From contig WIXG01000807.1 in the NCBI GenBank assembly GCA_009869945.1, forward strand, positions 1-20,427: DNA of 20,427 bases. The letters run 5' to 3'. The notes below the pieces were generated by a model. That model did not search any database. It was not told the origin of the DNA and saw only the letters and a program-made list of their open reading frames with translations. The translations under genes and the position numbers were made by a program. Shown piece by piece: positions 9,123-18,118 of the stretch. Positions within the stretch are counted from its first letter, which is position 1, and each line of letters opens with the position of its first letter. Source of the DNA: Mesaphorura yosii (taxonomy: Eukaryota; Arthropoda; Collembola; Poduromorpha; Tullbergiidae).

Positions 9123-9978
9123 ATGTGGAGCCAAGTAAAGTATTTCTTCCTATTCTTCGTAATCATTTGCTCGGTTCTACTTGTAGCCGTTGCTGAAGGT
9201 AAGTAACCCTGTTAATTGAGTTTAAGATTAAGGAATAATGATAATGAGTTGATCTCTCCCTGTTTCTTAAGATGTATCCTTCCGTGTGGATCCCGAAATA
9301 GGAAAATGTCCACGTGTGGGCTTAACCGATGCTGAAATCAGTGCTTGTTTCACACATGTCTTCAAAGAAGATCTTTTACCATACTACAAAGATGGAATAC
9401 CACAATTAGGAATTCAAGGCTTAGATCCAATTACAGTTCCAAGAGTAACATTTCCATTATACTTTAATGGATTCATTGAACTGAAAGTAAATGTTGAAGA
9501 TATTGTGATTACTGGACTGTCAAACATGTCAGGGCTCGAAATTAATGTTGATAGACAAAGCAGCAATGCAATAATTGCTGCCAGTCAGACACATCCAAAA
9601 ATTGAATTTAAATCTGTAAAAGCTAATTTGGAAGGTCATGTGTTTGGGCAACCTTTCAAGTGGCCTCAAAAGCGTGATGGTGGAATTTATCTCCGTGTGA
9701 ATGATTTGTCCGTCGTTGCAAGTGCATACTACAAGCCTAACGTGTGGGAACTTGTGAAACATTCCGTTGCAGTGAATGGAATGAAAGATTTTGTGGTCAC
9801 GGTACAAGAATTTGGTTCAACTAGAACAAATTCAATCATAAACTCGGTTTTAAGGCGATACTCTACGCAAGTCTTCCGATATTTTATTAAAACTGGACTT
9901 TTGGAAATGTTGGAAACTGTTTTTAAAGAATGGATGGAACCAAAAGTCTGGAATGAAATTTTTAAAGACCTTGACTAA
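9123..9978 (+). CDS. takeout/JHBP-like secreted hydrophobic-ligand carrier, two exons
   Basis: Proteins of the takeout/haemolymph juvenile-hormone-binding family (JHBP domain) are secreted and bind small hydrophobic ligands in a long tunnel. Exon 1 (9123-9198) encodes a signal peptide (MWSQVKYFFLFFVII then SVLLVAVAE). A 73-base intron (9199-9271, GTAAGT...TTAAG, phase 1) follows. Exon 2 (9272-9978) completes a 260-residue protein, close to the usual 240-250. Family marks: the N-terminal cysteine pair (Cys38 and Cys51 in KCPRVGLTDAEISACF), a 'GLDPITVPRV' block, the later 'I.GLS' strand, and an amphipathic C-terminal helix region. AATAAA at 10017-10022 lies about 40 bases past the stop. Frames are clean, so this is an intact gene. 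A chemosensory perireceptor role would fit the neighbourhood, but that is inference. Confidence 0.87.
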
Positions 9979-10016
9979 CCTTTGGAGCTTTCTTACTCAC
10001 TCATGTGAAAACTTTG

Positions 10017-10022
10017 AATAAA
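10017..10022 (+). terminator. poly(A) signal of the takeout-like gene
   Basis: AATAAA about 40 bases after the TAA of the takeout-like gene. Confidence 0.6.
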
Positions 10023-10230
10023 TGATTCTACGCTCAATTTCAGTATTTATGGTCCAGTGACTTGTTTGCAAGTAATAAAGCCCGCTGTTTACAGTTTAGA
10101 CTGAAGCTCAAGGTCGACAAGTACCTCGTGTGGAGTAATTTTCGCTAATTTAACTGCTTTAAGCCCACTCTTGCATATGTGTATGCAATGCAGGTTATAT
10201 TTAAATTGACTCAAGTCACAACCCCGTACA

Positions 10231-10517
10231 TGTTAATGTCCGATAGTAGTCGAATAGAGTAGAAGCAGAAAAGAATCAGGAAGAAAAGAGGAAGAGAGTC
10301 GGTTGGTGAGTTCGTTGTCGGAGTAAGTCCAGTTCAGTAGAGCAGAAGGAGAGCAGTCGTTTGTCAGTTAATTAATTTAGCAAAAGAGTCAATCGTCAAT
10401 AATTATTTGTCAGAGCCCAAGTCCGAGTTTAATAAAGTCATCTGAAATGTAAGCACGAATGCTTTAATGAAATGACATGCAGTTTTAAGAACAGTGCGAT
10501 TGATTTCTGCAGTTACA
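10231..10517 (+). mobile_element. possible solo LTR (or 5' LTR remnant) of a Ty3/gypsy-like element
   Basis: The block starts TGTTAATG and ends AGTTACA. It holds a purine-rich stretch and an AATAAA at about 10431 near its 3' end, as LTRs do. Just after the end, CGGCGGCGGTGACTCC resembles the GGCGACCGTGAC-type primer-binding region seen after many arthropod gypsy LTRs. No gag or pol follows and I find no matching target-site duplication, so the call is tentative. Confidence 0.35.
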
Positions 10518-10605
10518 TCACCCGGCGGCGGTGACTCCAGCCGTGCAATTCGTGGAACTCTGCCATGCACAGAGGGCACCAAGTTAGGGTAGCCAAGTTG
10601 AAATA

Positions 10606-11377
10606 TTGGCCGAATTTATGTCAAAAATTGGAATCTTGGGACCGCAGCTGGCAACTCTCATCGTCCATCTGACTCTTTGCAGTGCATTTACTATGGCGTT
10701 TGCATTCAGCGTCGTCATCCACCTGTGCAAGGACACTCTGGTAGACGAACGCGTACATATCCAACCATTTCAGACACAATCCACAACCGAACACGAAACT
10801 ACTCGACTGGCTGCTCACTTTTGGTGTCTGCCTCGTAGTGAAGATTTCAATCGGCCAATTTCTGTTTCTGGTCAGGCCAAGAGAAACGGAGAACGTGCAC
10901 GACTTGTACTTCGACCACAGTGACCCTCCTGGATGGATTTCATCGTCAGGAAAGGTTTTGGCGGCAACCGTGTCTTCGGTCGTATTTGCCAGCATCCTGG
11001 TAAAGGGTGCTGTCTTCAGTGCGACAGCGATCAACACAGGTTTCCTGCTATACGCTTGGATTCAAATGCTCAATCGACGGCTGAGACTGAGACTTTGTTC
11101 CACTCGTACTCCAACAAAGGCAGCTCTACAGTCTGTCAGTGTCCTGAGAATCTTTGTTGCACTGGTGCAAAGTTCCATTTGTGGCAGTTTGTGTGCTGCT
11201 CTGGATCTGAGAGACGTACTTGTCTCAACCATGGAGTACTCCGTCCTGCTGCTCTGTAACCGACAGCTGGACCCAATATTCGCACTCGGTCTTGCGCAAG
11301 GCGGCCTGTTCCCAGCAGCACTTGATATTGCAAAGCGATTCACTGAAATTGCACAATTCAATTCAATTTCCTATTGA
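10606..11377 (+). pseudogene. gustatory-receptor-like pseudogene (unit F), paralogue of unit G
   Basis: Frame 1 (10606 to about 10745) gives a hydrophobic segment (LIVHLTLCSAFTMAFAFSVV). The homologous chain then continues only in frame 2 (10745-11377): NHFRHNPQPNTKLLDWLLTF, a TM-rich region (VLAATVSSVVFASILVKGAV), the basic loop NRRLRLRL and a block SVLRIFVALVQSSICGSLC. The last part, to LFPAALDIAKRFTEI, aligns with unit G (RVFRTFVAIF, then LLLFNRVNPILALALIELAL). The TAA...TGA-bounded frame ends at 11377 before any TM7, whereas G continues into a TM7-like end, so F is frameshifted near 10745 and C-terminally truncated. AATAAA at 11400-11405 follows. It could be a gene with an unseen last exon, but the frameshift argues for decay. 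Confidence 0.45.
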
Positions 11378-11399
11378 CCTTTGTTGACACTTCTAATTG

Positions 11400-11405
11400 A
11401 ATAAA
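11400..11405 (+). terminator. poly(A) signal after unit F
   Basis: AATAAA 23 bases after the TGA of unit F. Confidence 0.4.
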
Positions 11406-11419
11406 TCAAAGCCATATAG

Positions 11420-11701
11420 TCAAGTAGTGTTCTCATCGATAAATGATTTCAGATAAGATTTCCTGCATGTACCCCAATTAGTAATCAAATCACTGTGGCT
11501 CCGTGCGTGAACGTGGTCTTTCTCACTAATTATAATTTCACAAGCTGGCAGAGCAGTATGTAGTTTCCCAGGTCTACGAATAAAATCCAAGCACTCGATA
11601 GGGTCATGGGCCAAGCCCAGAACCACCCAGAAAGCTACGACTAAGGCTAACAGAACAGGACACCACTTGACATTGCCGTTGCCAATTATAAATCTGATCA
11701 T
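11420..11701 (-). CDS. possible small secreted protein, unknown family
   Basis: I do not recognise this protein. The minus-strand frame starts at an ATG (11701-11699) and ends at TGA (11422-11420), giving 93 residues. Residues about 11-31 form a typical signal peptide (VKWCPVLLALVVAFWVVLGLA), followed by a polar mature part with Cys in ECLD, PACE and GTCRK. The frame is open a little further upstream (to 11764), but the signal peptide fits best with this ATG. It lies divergently to the acid lipase, whose ATG is 92 bases away, and converges on the 3' end of unit F. No minus-strand AATAAA is seen just downstream. The odd number of mature cysteines and lack of a known fold keep confidence low. 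Confidence 0.35.
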   Translation of the reverse strand: MIRFIIGNGNVKWCPVLLALVVAFWVVLGLAHDPIECLDFIRRPGKLHTALPACEIIISEKDHVHARSHSDLITNWGTCRKSYLKSFIDENTT

Positions 11702-11793
11702 ACGCGTTGCAATGGCATAAAATAGCGCCCACCTCAAATGTGTTGAATCATTCAATAATTGCACTCAGTCATTCAATATTCAAACTCGCAAAA

Positions 11794-13101
11794 ATGGTCA
11801 CCAATGTCTTGACGATTGCAGCAGCATTTCTGCTCGCAGTCAATGGCGCTCTTGTGCACGAACCCTCCGACTCTGACGCCGCTCCCTACCTCGAAAACGA
11901 GGACGCCCGCCTATTGGTGCCTGAAATCATCGCAAAATACGGGTACCCCGTCGAAACTCATGAAATCACGACGGCAGACGGGTACATCCTCGTAGCACAC
12001 CGAATTCCTCACGGAAAAGCGCCCGGCTCGGGTCCCGCTCCGGCAGGGACGACCAAGTCCGTCTTTTGGCTCCAGCACGGCTTAATGGGCGACTCTTCCA
12101 ACTGGATCATGAACAATGAGGACAAGGCGCTCGGGTATGTCCTCGCGAATGCAGGGTACGACGTATGGATGGGCAACGCTCGTGGCAACACGTACTCTCG
12201 CAAACATACGAGCTTATCAAACACGAGTGCCGAATTCTGGGACTTTAGCTGGCACCAGATGGGCGTGTACGACATCCCAGCGGTCATCGACTACGTCTTG
12301 GAACAGACAGGCGTAGAACAAATTTATTACGCTGGTCACTCGATGGGTACGACCATGTTCTGGGTCGCGATGTCTGAACGCCCGGAGTACAACGCAAAAA
12401 TCAAGCTCATGTCCGCCCTCGCTCCAGTCGCCTTCATGGACCACATGGACTCCCCAATTCGGTTGCTCGCTCCGATTTCGAATCAGTTGGACGTCATTTT
12501 GCAACTGTTGGGCATGAACGAGTTTGCGGCAAGTGGGCCACTTTATGATTTGCTTGGTCAGACTGTTTGCCATGAACAGAGTCCGGTAAACTTCATTTGC
12601 ATGAATGTCCTCTTCTTGGGAGCTGGGTTCAACTCTGATCAGTACAACAAGGTAATACGCGACGCGCGGTTTTATTATAAGAAAATTAGCCAAAAATGTT
12701 CAAAATTTTTTACCTATACTCAGACTTTGCTCCCGATCATGCTCGGTCACTCACCGGCCGGCTCCTCGTCACGCGCAATTATTCACTACGCTCAGGGAGT
12801 GAACTCTGCCCTGTTCCGCAAATTTAATCACGGAAAGGCAAAGAATCTTGAGCTTTACGGACAAGAGATGCCTCCAGAGTACGACCTCTCCAAAATCACA
12901 GCGCCCGTCGCCCTCTATTGGGGTGACAACGACTGGCTCGCCGCGACCGCCGATGTCCACCGACTCGCAGACCTTCTGCCGAACCTTGTCCGCAAATTCC
13001 GAATTCGACACGATCGCTTTAATCACATGGACTTCCTACTGGCTATCGATAATGATAAACTGACTGTGCAACCGGTACAAGAATTCCTTCAATACTTTTA
13101 A
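11794..13101 (+). CDS. secreted acid lipase (lysosomal acid lipase / gastric lipase family), two exons
   Basis: It hydrolyses triacylglycerols or cholesteryl esters, in gut lumen or lysosome. ATG 11794 is the first in frame and opens directly into a signal peptide (VLTIAAAFLLAVNGALV); a lid-type N-terminal domain follows (YPVETHEITTADGYIL). Family marks: oxyanion block HGLMGDSSNW, the nucleophile elbow GHSMG (Ser183), the acid GDNDWLA (Asp356 after splicing) and the base FNHMD (His387 after splicing), giving a complete Ser-Asp-His triad. The frame is open across the whole region, but 12652-12723 is a 72-base phase-0 intron (AAG/GTAATA...TACTCAG/AC). Removing it joins SDQYNK to TLLPIMLGHSPAGSS, which matches the family, and gives 411 residues, the usual length. 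The gene is intact. A poly(A)-type AATAAA is at 13254. Confidence 0.94.
   Translation: MVTNVLTIAAAFLLAVNGALVHEPSDSDAAPYLENEDARLLVPEIIAKYGYPVETHEITTADGYILVAHRIPHGKAPGSGPAPAGTTKSVFWLQHGLMGDSSNWIMNNEDKALGYVLANAGYDVWMGNARGNTYSRKHTSLSNTSAEFWDFSWHQMGVYDIPAVIDYVLEQTGVEQIYYAGHSMGTTMFWVAMSERPEYNAKIKLMSALAPVAFMDHMDSPIRLLAPISNQLDVILQLLGMNEFAASGPLYDLLGQTVCHEQSPVNFICMNVLFLGAGFNSDQYNKVIRDARFYYKKISQKCSKFFTYTQTLLPIMLGHSPAGSSSRAIIHYAQGVNSALFRKFNHGKAKNLELYGQEMPPEYDLSKITAPVALYWGDNDWLAATADVHRLADLLPNLVRKFRIRHDRFNHMDFLLAIDNDKLTVQPVQEFLQYF
12652..12723 (+). other. 72-base in-frame intron inside the acid lipase
   Basis: The donor AAG/GTAATA and acceptor TATACTCAG/ACT flank a stop-free segment whose length is a multiple of three, so a plain ORF view hides it. 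The encoded insert is Lys/Tyr/Phe-rich and has no counterpart in lipases of this family. The size matches the other introns in the window. Confidence 0.85.
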
Positions 13102-13650
13102 GTACGGACAGAAATCTGAACAGATTATTAAACATAATTACGAATTATTCAATCTGAACTATATTCATTCATCTGAAATTAAATTGTGATTCATGCAACT
13201 CGATTTTTTAAGCATTTCAGCATTTTCACATTTACGATCATTCTTATCTCTCTAATAAATGCGTTCGACTAATCTAGCCAGAGTTGTGTGTGTACATGAT
13301 TACATGATAGTGGAGAGCATGGGGATTAGTTTAGCATTCAGTTACCATCAGGAAAGAAGTATGCCGCTTTTCAGGATACAGCACCACGAGTGAAAGTTGG
13401 CATTCATGATTCTTATTCCTTTTTTCAACTTAACCTAATTTTTTCTTTATTTTTCTTGTACATCACATGAATAAATCAGCTTTATTCCGTTAGTAGTTAG
13501 TACTACTCAATTACACGACCAAAGGAAGAGATGCCTCTTCTGCTCGGACTTCTGTCAACTGCGTAAATTCGCCAAGTAATAAGCGATAGGAATCAAAGCC
13601 ATTTCGTAAGACTAGACAAAATACAATATAAAAAAAATCATTGAGTGTTT
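13102..13650. other. intergenic, AT-rich
   Basis: This is the lipase 3' flank with AATAAA at 13254-13259. I see no gene, RNA or clear repeat before the retrotransposon fragment. Confidence 0.5.
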
Positions 13651-13995
13651 TCAGTTTTGGACATTCTCCTTACCGGTGGACTCACCCCCAATAAGGTCCA
13701 AAACAGCCATCTTTGTCGCAGGGCGGCGGCAGACTCCATTCTGGGTCTGGACGTCAGTGACTCGAACCTCTCCGTCTGCTCCGGGGAAGGCTTCGACGAT
13801 CTTGCTCAGTGGCCAACGGTTCCTCTCCAGTGCCTCGTCCATCATAACAGCGATGTCGCCTACAACAACCATGTCGATGTGGCGATCTGGAATTGTGGAG
13901 GGGAGCCATTTCATGAAACTCAAAGCTGACCACTGGCCGGCAGATTTACCGAATCGGGGGAACCGTGCGTACAGCAATCGTTCAAAGTTTCTCAA
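13651..13995 (-). mobile_element. BEL/Pao-type retrotransposon fragment (C-terminal Pol, DUF5641-like)
   Basis: The minus-strand frame of about 114 codons matches the domain found after the integrase in BEL/Pao elements: a Trp-rich lead (GQWSALSFMKWLPS), then VVVGDIAVMMDEALERNRWP, then LSKIVEAFPGADGEVRVTDV, then GVCRRPATKMAVLDL. This is the familiar order 'GD.V...D...R..WPL..V.E.FPG.DG.VR...V.T..G...RP..KL..L'. It ends at TGA near 13651. Neither the rest of Pol nor an LTR is seen on either side, so only the 3' tip of the Pol frame remains, without lesions within itself. Confidence 0.75.
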
Positions 13996-14706
13996 AGGTA
14001 ATCACAAACATGTTACTATTTGAACAAAAACCGTCATCACTTAACTCTTTCGGTTGTTTTTCTCTTGTACATACTACTCCGATTCCCCTATTACGTAAAA
14101 TTTTCATCTATTTTAGGTGTGAATTCATGTAGTTACTGATATGTGTATTAATTACTTTGATCTTTCAATTTTGAAATAGGTATCTGACTTTGTTATGTTA
14201 CACAATTAAGTTCGAGCTAATTTACGACCTAAATGTTAAGATGCATTTGAATGCATAAATACAATACAATAAGGAAAGAAAATTGAGTAACGATCGAATT
14301 ATTTGCGAATGTTATTTTTGCGGATTATGTCATGAATTGAGTTTTGCGAAATGGTTGGCCTGGTTGATTGAAGAGGCTATTCGTCAAACTTGAGTGTTTC
14401 CTGACAATTCTTTTCATCAGTGACGCAAGATTTCGGTTTTCGAATTCGTGATCAACCTACACTCATTAAATGCTGGTACGATTGCCACGTGGATTAGTTG
14501 GACGGATTCCTGACACAAGCGCGTGATCGTATCATCATCTTGTAACACACTTGAACTTTTAGGCTACGTGGACAAAACATTGTGATACGAGTATGGCAAT
14601 TCTTTACGGGGGTTCGGTTCGGGTTCAATTGAAAATCCACTTGAACAAATGACAACAACACTCTTGTTGTTTTACGAACAATTAATCATTCTTTTTCACA
14701 CGCGCA
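13996..14706. other. intergenic, AT-rich, upstream of the GMC gene
   Basis: No gene or repeat is supported. The only recognisable element is the core promoter at its right end. Confidence 0.5.
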
Positions 14707-14748
14707 TATAAAACTGGCATGCACTGCAAGATTATTTTCAGTTCAGTC
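14707..14748 (+). promoter_or_regulatory. core promoter of the GMC oxidoreductase (TATA box and Inr)
   Basis: TATAAAA at 14707-14713 is followed about 30 bases on by TTCAGTTCAGTC (14737-14748). That contains two TCAGT-type arthropod initiators (TCAGT at 14738 or 14743). The spacing is that of a TATA/Inr promoter, giving a 5' UTR of about 50-60 bases before the ATG at 14798. Confidence 0.5.
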
Positions 14749-14797
14749 ACCAGATTCCCTTTCTGTAGTCCTCTCTGATTGCCCTTTTTGTGCATAA

Positions 14798-16959
14798 ATG
14801 GCAATCGGTGTGCAATTCCTAGCACGATTTGCCGTGCCCGCAATTGTAGCGGCAATATTCCTTCAGGGAAATGTCCACGAGCAAAGGAAAATGTACGAGA
14901 CAATTCTTGTGGAAAGCGATAAGGTTGTAAGTGTGGTAAATGGGGAAGGGGAAGGTCCAGTTCCAGAGTTTTACGATTACGTTATAATCGGAGCTGGAGC
15001 GTCTGGATCTGTACTGGCTAAACGTTTGGTAGAAGCTGACGACGGTAGCAATTCTGTGCTGGTTTTGGAAGCAGGAGGGGACCCAAACCCAATCAGTGAA
15101 GTCCCTTGGGCCGTAACGTCTTTGATGGCCAGGGATAGCGATATGATGCACCATTACGAGAGCGTACCTCAAACGAGGGCTTGTGGTTATGGACCGTGTC
15201 CATTTTGGCGTGGCCGAGCGGTAGGTGGAAGCAGTTCGATCAACGGTCTCGTTTACAATCGTTGCAGTGCAAAGGATTATGATTCATGGGCGAATTTTAC
15301 CGGGGACTCTACCTGGACGTTTGACAATTTGGTGGATGCGTTCAAGGCGATCGAAAGTTATCACGGGTTCTATGAAGACGATCCGGGACCGACGCATGGG
15401 ACGGATGGAGAGCTGTACATTGGCAAGATTGACTACTTACCTGGAGTGGATGTCCTACTTGACGCGCTACGGGAAGGCGGGTACAACATCGGAGATTTGA
15501 ATTCCGGGCTCCTTCCGAGCGGATTCTCCAAGATTGATTTTAATATCAAGAACGGGTTAAGATGGAGCGCTTATCACGCGTTTATCGAGCCGATTTTGGA
15601 CAAGGTGAACTTCAAGCTGTACAGATACGCTCAGGCTACAAAGGTAATCTAGTAATTGCAATTACCAGGCATACGCATTGTGCAAATCAAAGCATGGGGT
15701 TTGAATTTTGAACAGATTCACCTCGACGAATCACGTCGAGCTTACGGAGTCACGTACAAACGTCATGGGCAGGAGCGATTCGTCCGCGCCTTGAAGGAGG
15801 TCATTGTCGCGGGAGGCGTCATTGACACACCGAAGTTGCTGATGCTGTCCGGAATCGGCCCGCGAGAGCATCTGACACAACTTGGGGTAAGTCACATGTC
15901 CTGTAATTATAACGAAAAAGAAATAACCAGAATTTACTGTTATTGACAGATTGAGACACTGGTCGACCTGCCCGCAGTTGGCGACCATCTGCAAGAACAT
16001 GTGGGAACAAGTGCGCCTCATTTTACGATAAATCGTACCTTTGGAGTGGTTAACCCTGAAACTCCAGAAAATCTGAAGGAATATCTCGAGAATGGGACCG
16101 GTAAATTGAACAAATATTTAGTAATTTCAGTTAAACAAAAAACAATAAAGTCAATTATTTTAATTAAAAAGGTCCTTTGCTTGGAGTTCCTTGGGGCACA
16201 TTTTCCATCCATTTGGTTCACGGCTACATTACAAGCAGAATTCGTAACGATCCAACATGGCCGGATATTCACATGTACATAAATCAACACCTTCGGGAGC
16301 ATGAAGGAGTGGCTCAGCCTGAGGAAACAATTCAAGTGGAAATGGAGCTAGTCTTGTCCGAGCAAACAGGAACGATTCGATTGGCCAGCACGGATCCAAA
16401 CGACCCTCCGATAATTGATCCGAGATTCTTCCACGATCCGATGGACCTGGAGCGATTCATCGAAGGTCGGTTAATCTGTCTTTTATATTATACTGTACTG
16501 TGATTGGTAAAAACAATATTATTTTGGCAGGATTTCAGGAAATGATTAATTTCTTTTTAAATTCGCCAACATATCGTGCTCTCGGTTTACGCTGGAGTGA
16601 ACACAGACAAATTGTACCACAATGCGAACCGTTTATATTTCCAACTACGGCATATTGGCGGTGTTATGTTCCTTTGATGTCGGGCGCTGCATTTCATCCG
16701 ACTTCAAGTTGCAGAATGGGCCCAAATAATCAAACTGCTGCGGTTGACTCGAGATTAAGGTATGCATGCCAAGTTAATTAAAATAAAATCCTTACTAGCT
16801 TTTTTACTCTTTTATTTATCCGCCAGAGTTTTTGGCACTACTGGACTTCGTGTAATCGACTCATCCATCATGCCATTTGCTCCAAACGGAAATACCAATT
16901 TACCTTCCATGATGGTTGGGGAAATGGGAGCCAGATTTATTTTAGGACAGTTACCTTAA
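14798..16959 (+). CDS. secreted GMC (FAD) oxidoreductase, glucose-dehydrogenase-like, six exons
   Basis: It is a flavoprotein oxidising alcohols or sugars. Exons: 14798-15643, 15716-15886, 15950-16100, 16172-16465, 16531-16759, 16827-16959, with introns of 72, 63, 71, 65 and 67 bases, all GT-AG. Joined, they give 607 residues, normal for the family. An N-terminal hydrophobic segment ([12 protein letters not shown]) suggests secretion. The FAD Rossmann motif is [18 protein letters not shown] (residues 60-77) with the ribose-binding Glu91. GMC signature 1 is [17 protein letters not shown] (139-155) and signature 2 is [16 protein letters not shown] (exon 2). Exon 3/4 joins to NGTGPL. The C-terminal domain has [11 protein letters not shown] (catalytic His) and [15 protein letters not shown], then [14 protein letters not shown] (second active-site position Asn). 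All junctions are phase-consistent. Insect relatives act in cuticle, immunity or reproduction; the substrate is not inferable here. Confidence 0.95.
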
Positions 16960-17374
16960 CTTTGTGATTTTACTTTATTTTTGGGCGAGCGTAAGCGAGG
17001 TCCTTATACTCGAGAAGAATCGATTTTTGTTCGGGCCATAACTTTGACACCATTGCTTTGAATGACCTCAAATTTCGCATACGGTTAGCCTATGGCATGT
17101 AGATGTGCCTTTTGGGGGGGTTGGTCTCGGTACAACACACTGATATTGAGTTATGGCCAATTGTAGCTGACCCCATGCATTTCAGCGCATCGCCGTGTTT
17201 CCACGGGAGTTATTTGCTGTTTAGTTGGACACTGCATCTGAATTCGACAAAGGCAATATTCGTGAGTGTTTTCTGAGCTCCAAATTGTGCTCAGTGGATT
17301 CAAGCTCTCTGACATAAAAGTTGTGACAGATAATTCGTAAGAACTGAAAAGTCTGCATTTCGAATGCTGAACTT
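16960..17374. other. intergenic, with a possible repeat-derived segment
   Basis: The start (GGGCGAGCGTAAGCGAGGTC at about 16983) and the following stretch to about 17160 look unlike the flanking AT-rich sequence and could be part of a dispersed repeat, but no terminal repeats are visible. No gene is supported. Confidence 0.3.
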
Positions 17375-18118
17375 GTGCTGCTCCAAAAATGCCGACCCGG
17401 GACAGAAGAAGGAGGCAAAGGAATCGACTGCCACTTGCTGAACCAACGCCTATGCATATCCTCACGGAGATGGCAACAGAAATGCAACGCATGTGTGCAC
17501 AAGCATCTAGCGACTGCCCGTGTCTTCCGGACATTTGTGGCGATATTTGACCACTCTCTGCGCACAGTCTTATTCCCCGGTCTCAACTTGGCCGCAATGT
17601 TCGCCGTCTTTGTGGACACGACCCTGCTCCTCTTTAATCGGGTGAACCCGATCTTGGCGCTGGCGCTCATAGAACTGGCTCTAGTCACGAGTACCATCTT
17701 TACGGTTGAATTTAGTGACATTCAGACGATTATGGGAGATTACAAGCAGTTATTGGAGTAACTTCGTGTCATGTCAATGGGCGAAGGCAAGGTATTGCAG
17801 AAGCAAGTGTCCGGTATGAAACCTCTGAATTTTCGCATTAGTTCATTCATGATCGAGGCCACCAGTGGTCTGCTCGTCATGAGTTTGATTATGGACGAAG
17901 TGATTCTTAATTCTTATTGTAGTAACATTCCGGGTAGAATCAATAAGGTCACCTTACAAGTGAAAAGAAGTGGCTCAGACGAGAAGGTTACGGTCGAGGA
18001 TGTCCTGTTTGTATCAATTATTTGTGCCCTTCGATGGTTTGATGACCGCAGTGATGCATGTGCTATTCGTACGTCCTTGCTCTGCAACTTTACCCATGCT
18101 CGTGGGCAGAGAAAGTAA
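17375..18118 (+). pseudogene. gustatory-receptor-like remnant (unit G), C-terminal part
   Basis: Frame 2 carries the equivalent of unit F's second half: a Cys/Arg loop (SSRRWQQKCNACVHKH), a conserved-looking block (RVFRTFVAIF), helices about 17580-17640 (LAAMFAVFVDTTLLLF) and 17644-17710 (ILALALIELALVTSTIF). TAA at 17759-17761 interrupts the frame. In the same frame it then continues with KVLQKQVSGMKPLNFRISSF, and a TM7-like segment (SGLLVMSLIMDEVILNSY, about 17865-17920), the usual GR pre-TM7/TM7 ending. Beyond about 17930 to TAA at 18116-18118 the frame is open but not receptor-like. The N-terminal half is not seen upstream. One premature stop and the missing 5' half make it a remnant, unless an intron hides the stop. 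Confidence 0.48.

Noticed and set aside
12217..12693. 158-codon minus-strand ORF inside the lipase
   Set aside because: Shadow of a strongly conserved lipase frame with a full catalytic triad on the other strand.
13676..14023. 115-codon plus-strand ORF
   Set aside because: It is the complement of the BEL/Pao DUF5641-like frame, which has recognisable family motifs.
17151..17721. 127- and 166-codon minus-strand ORFs
   Set aside because: They are opposite the receptor G frame and show no membrane segment, signal peptide or known motif.
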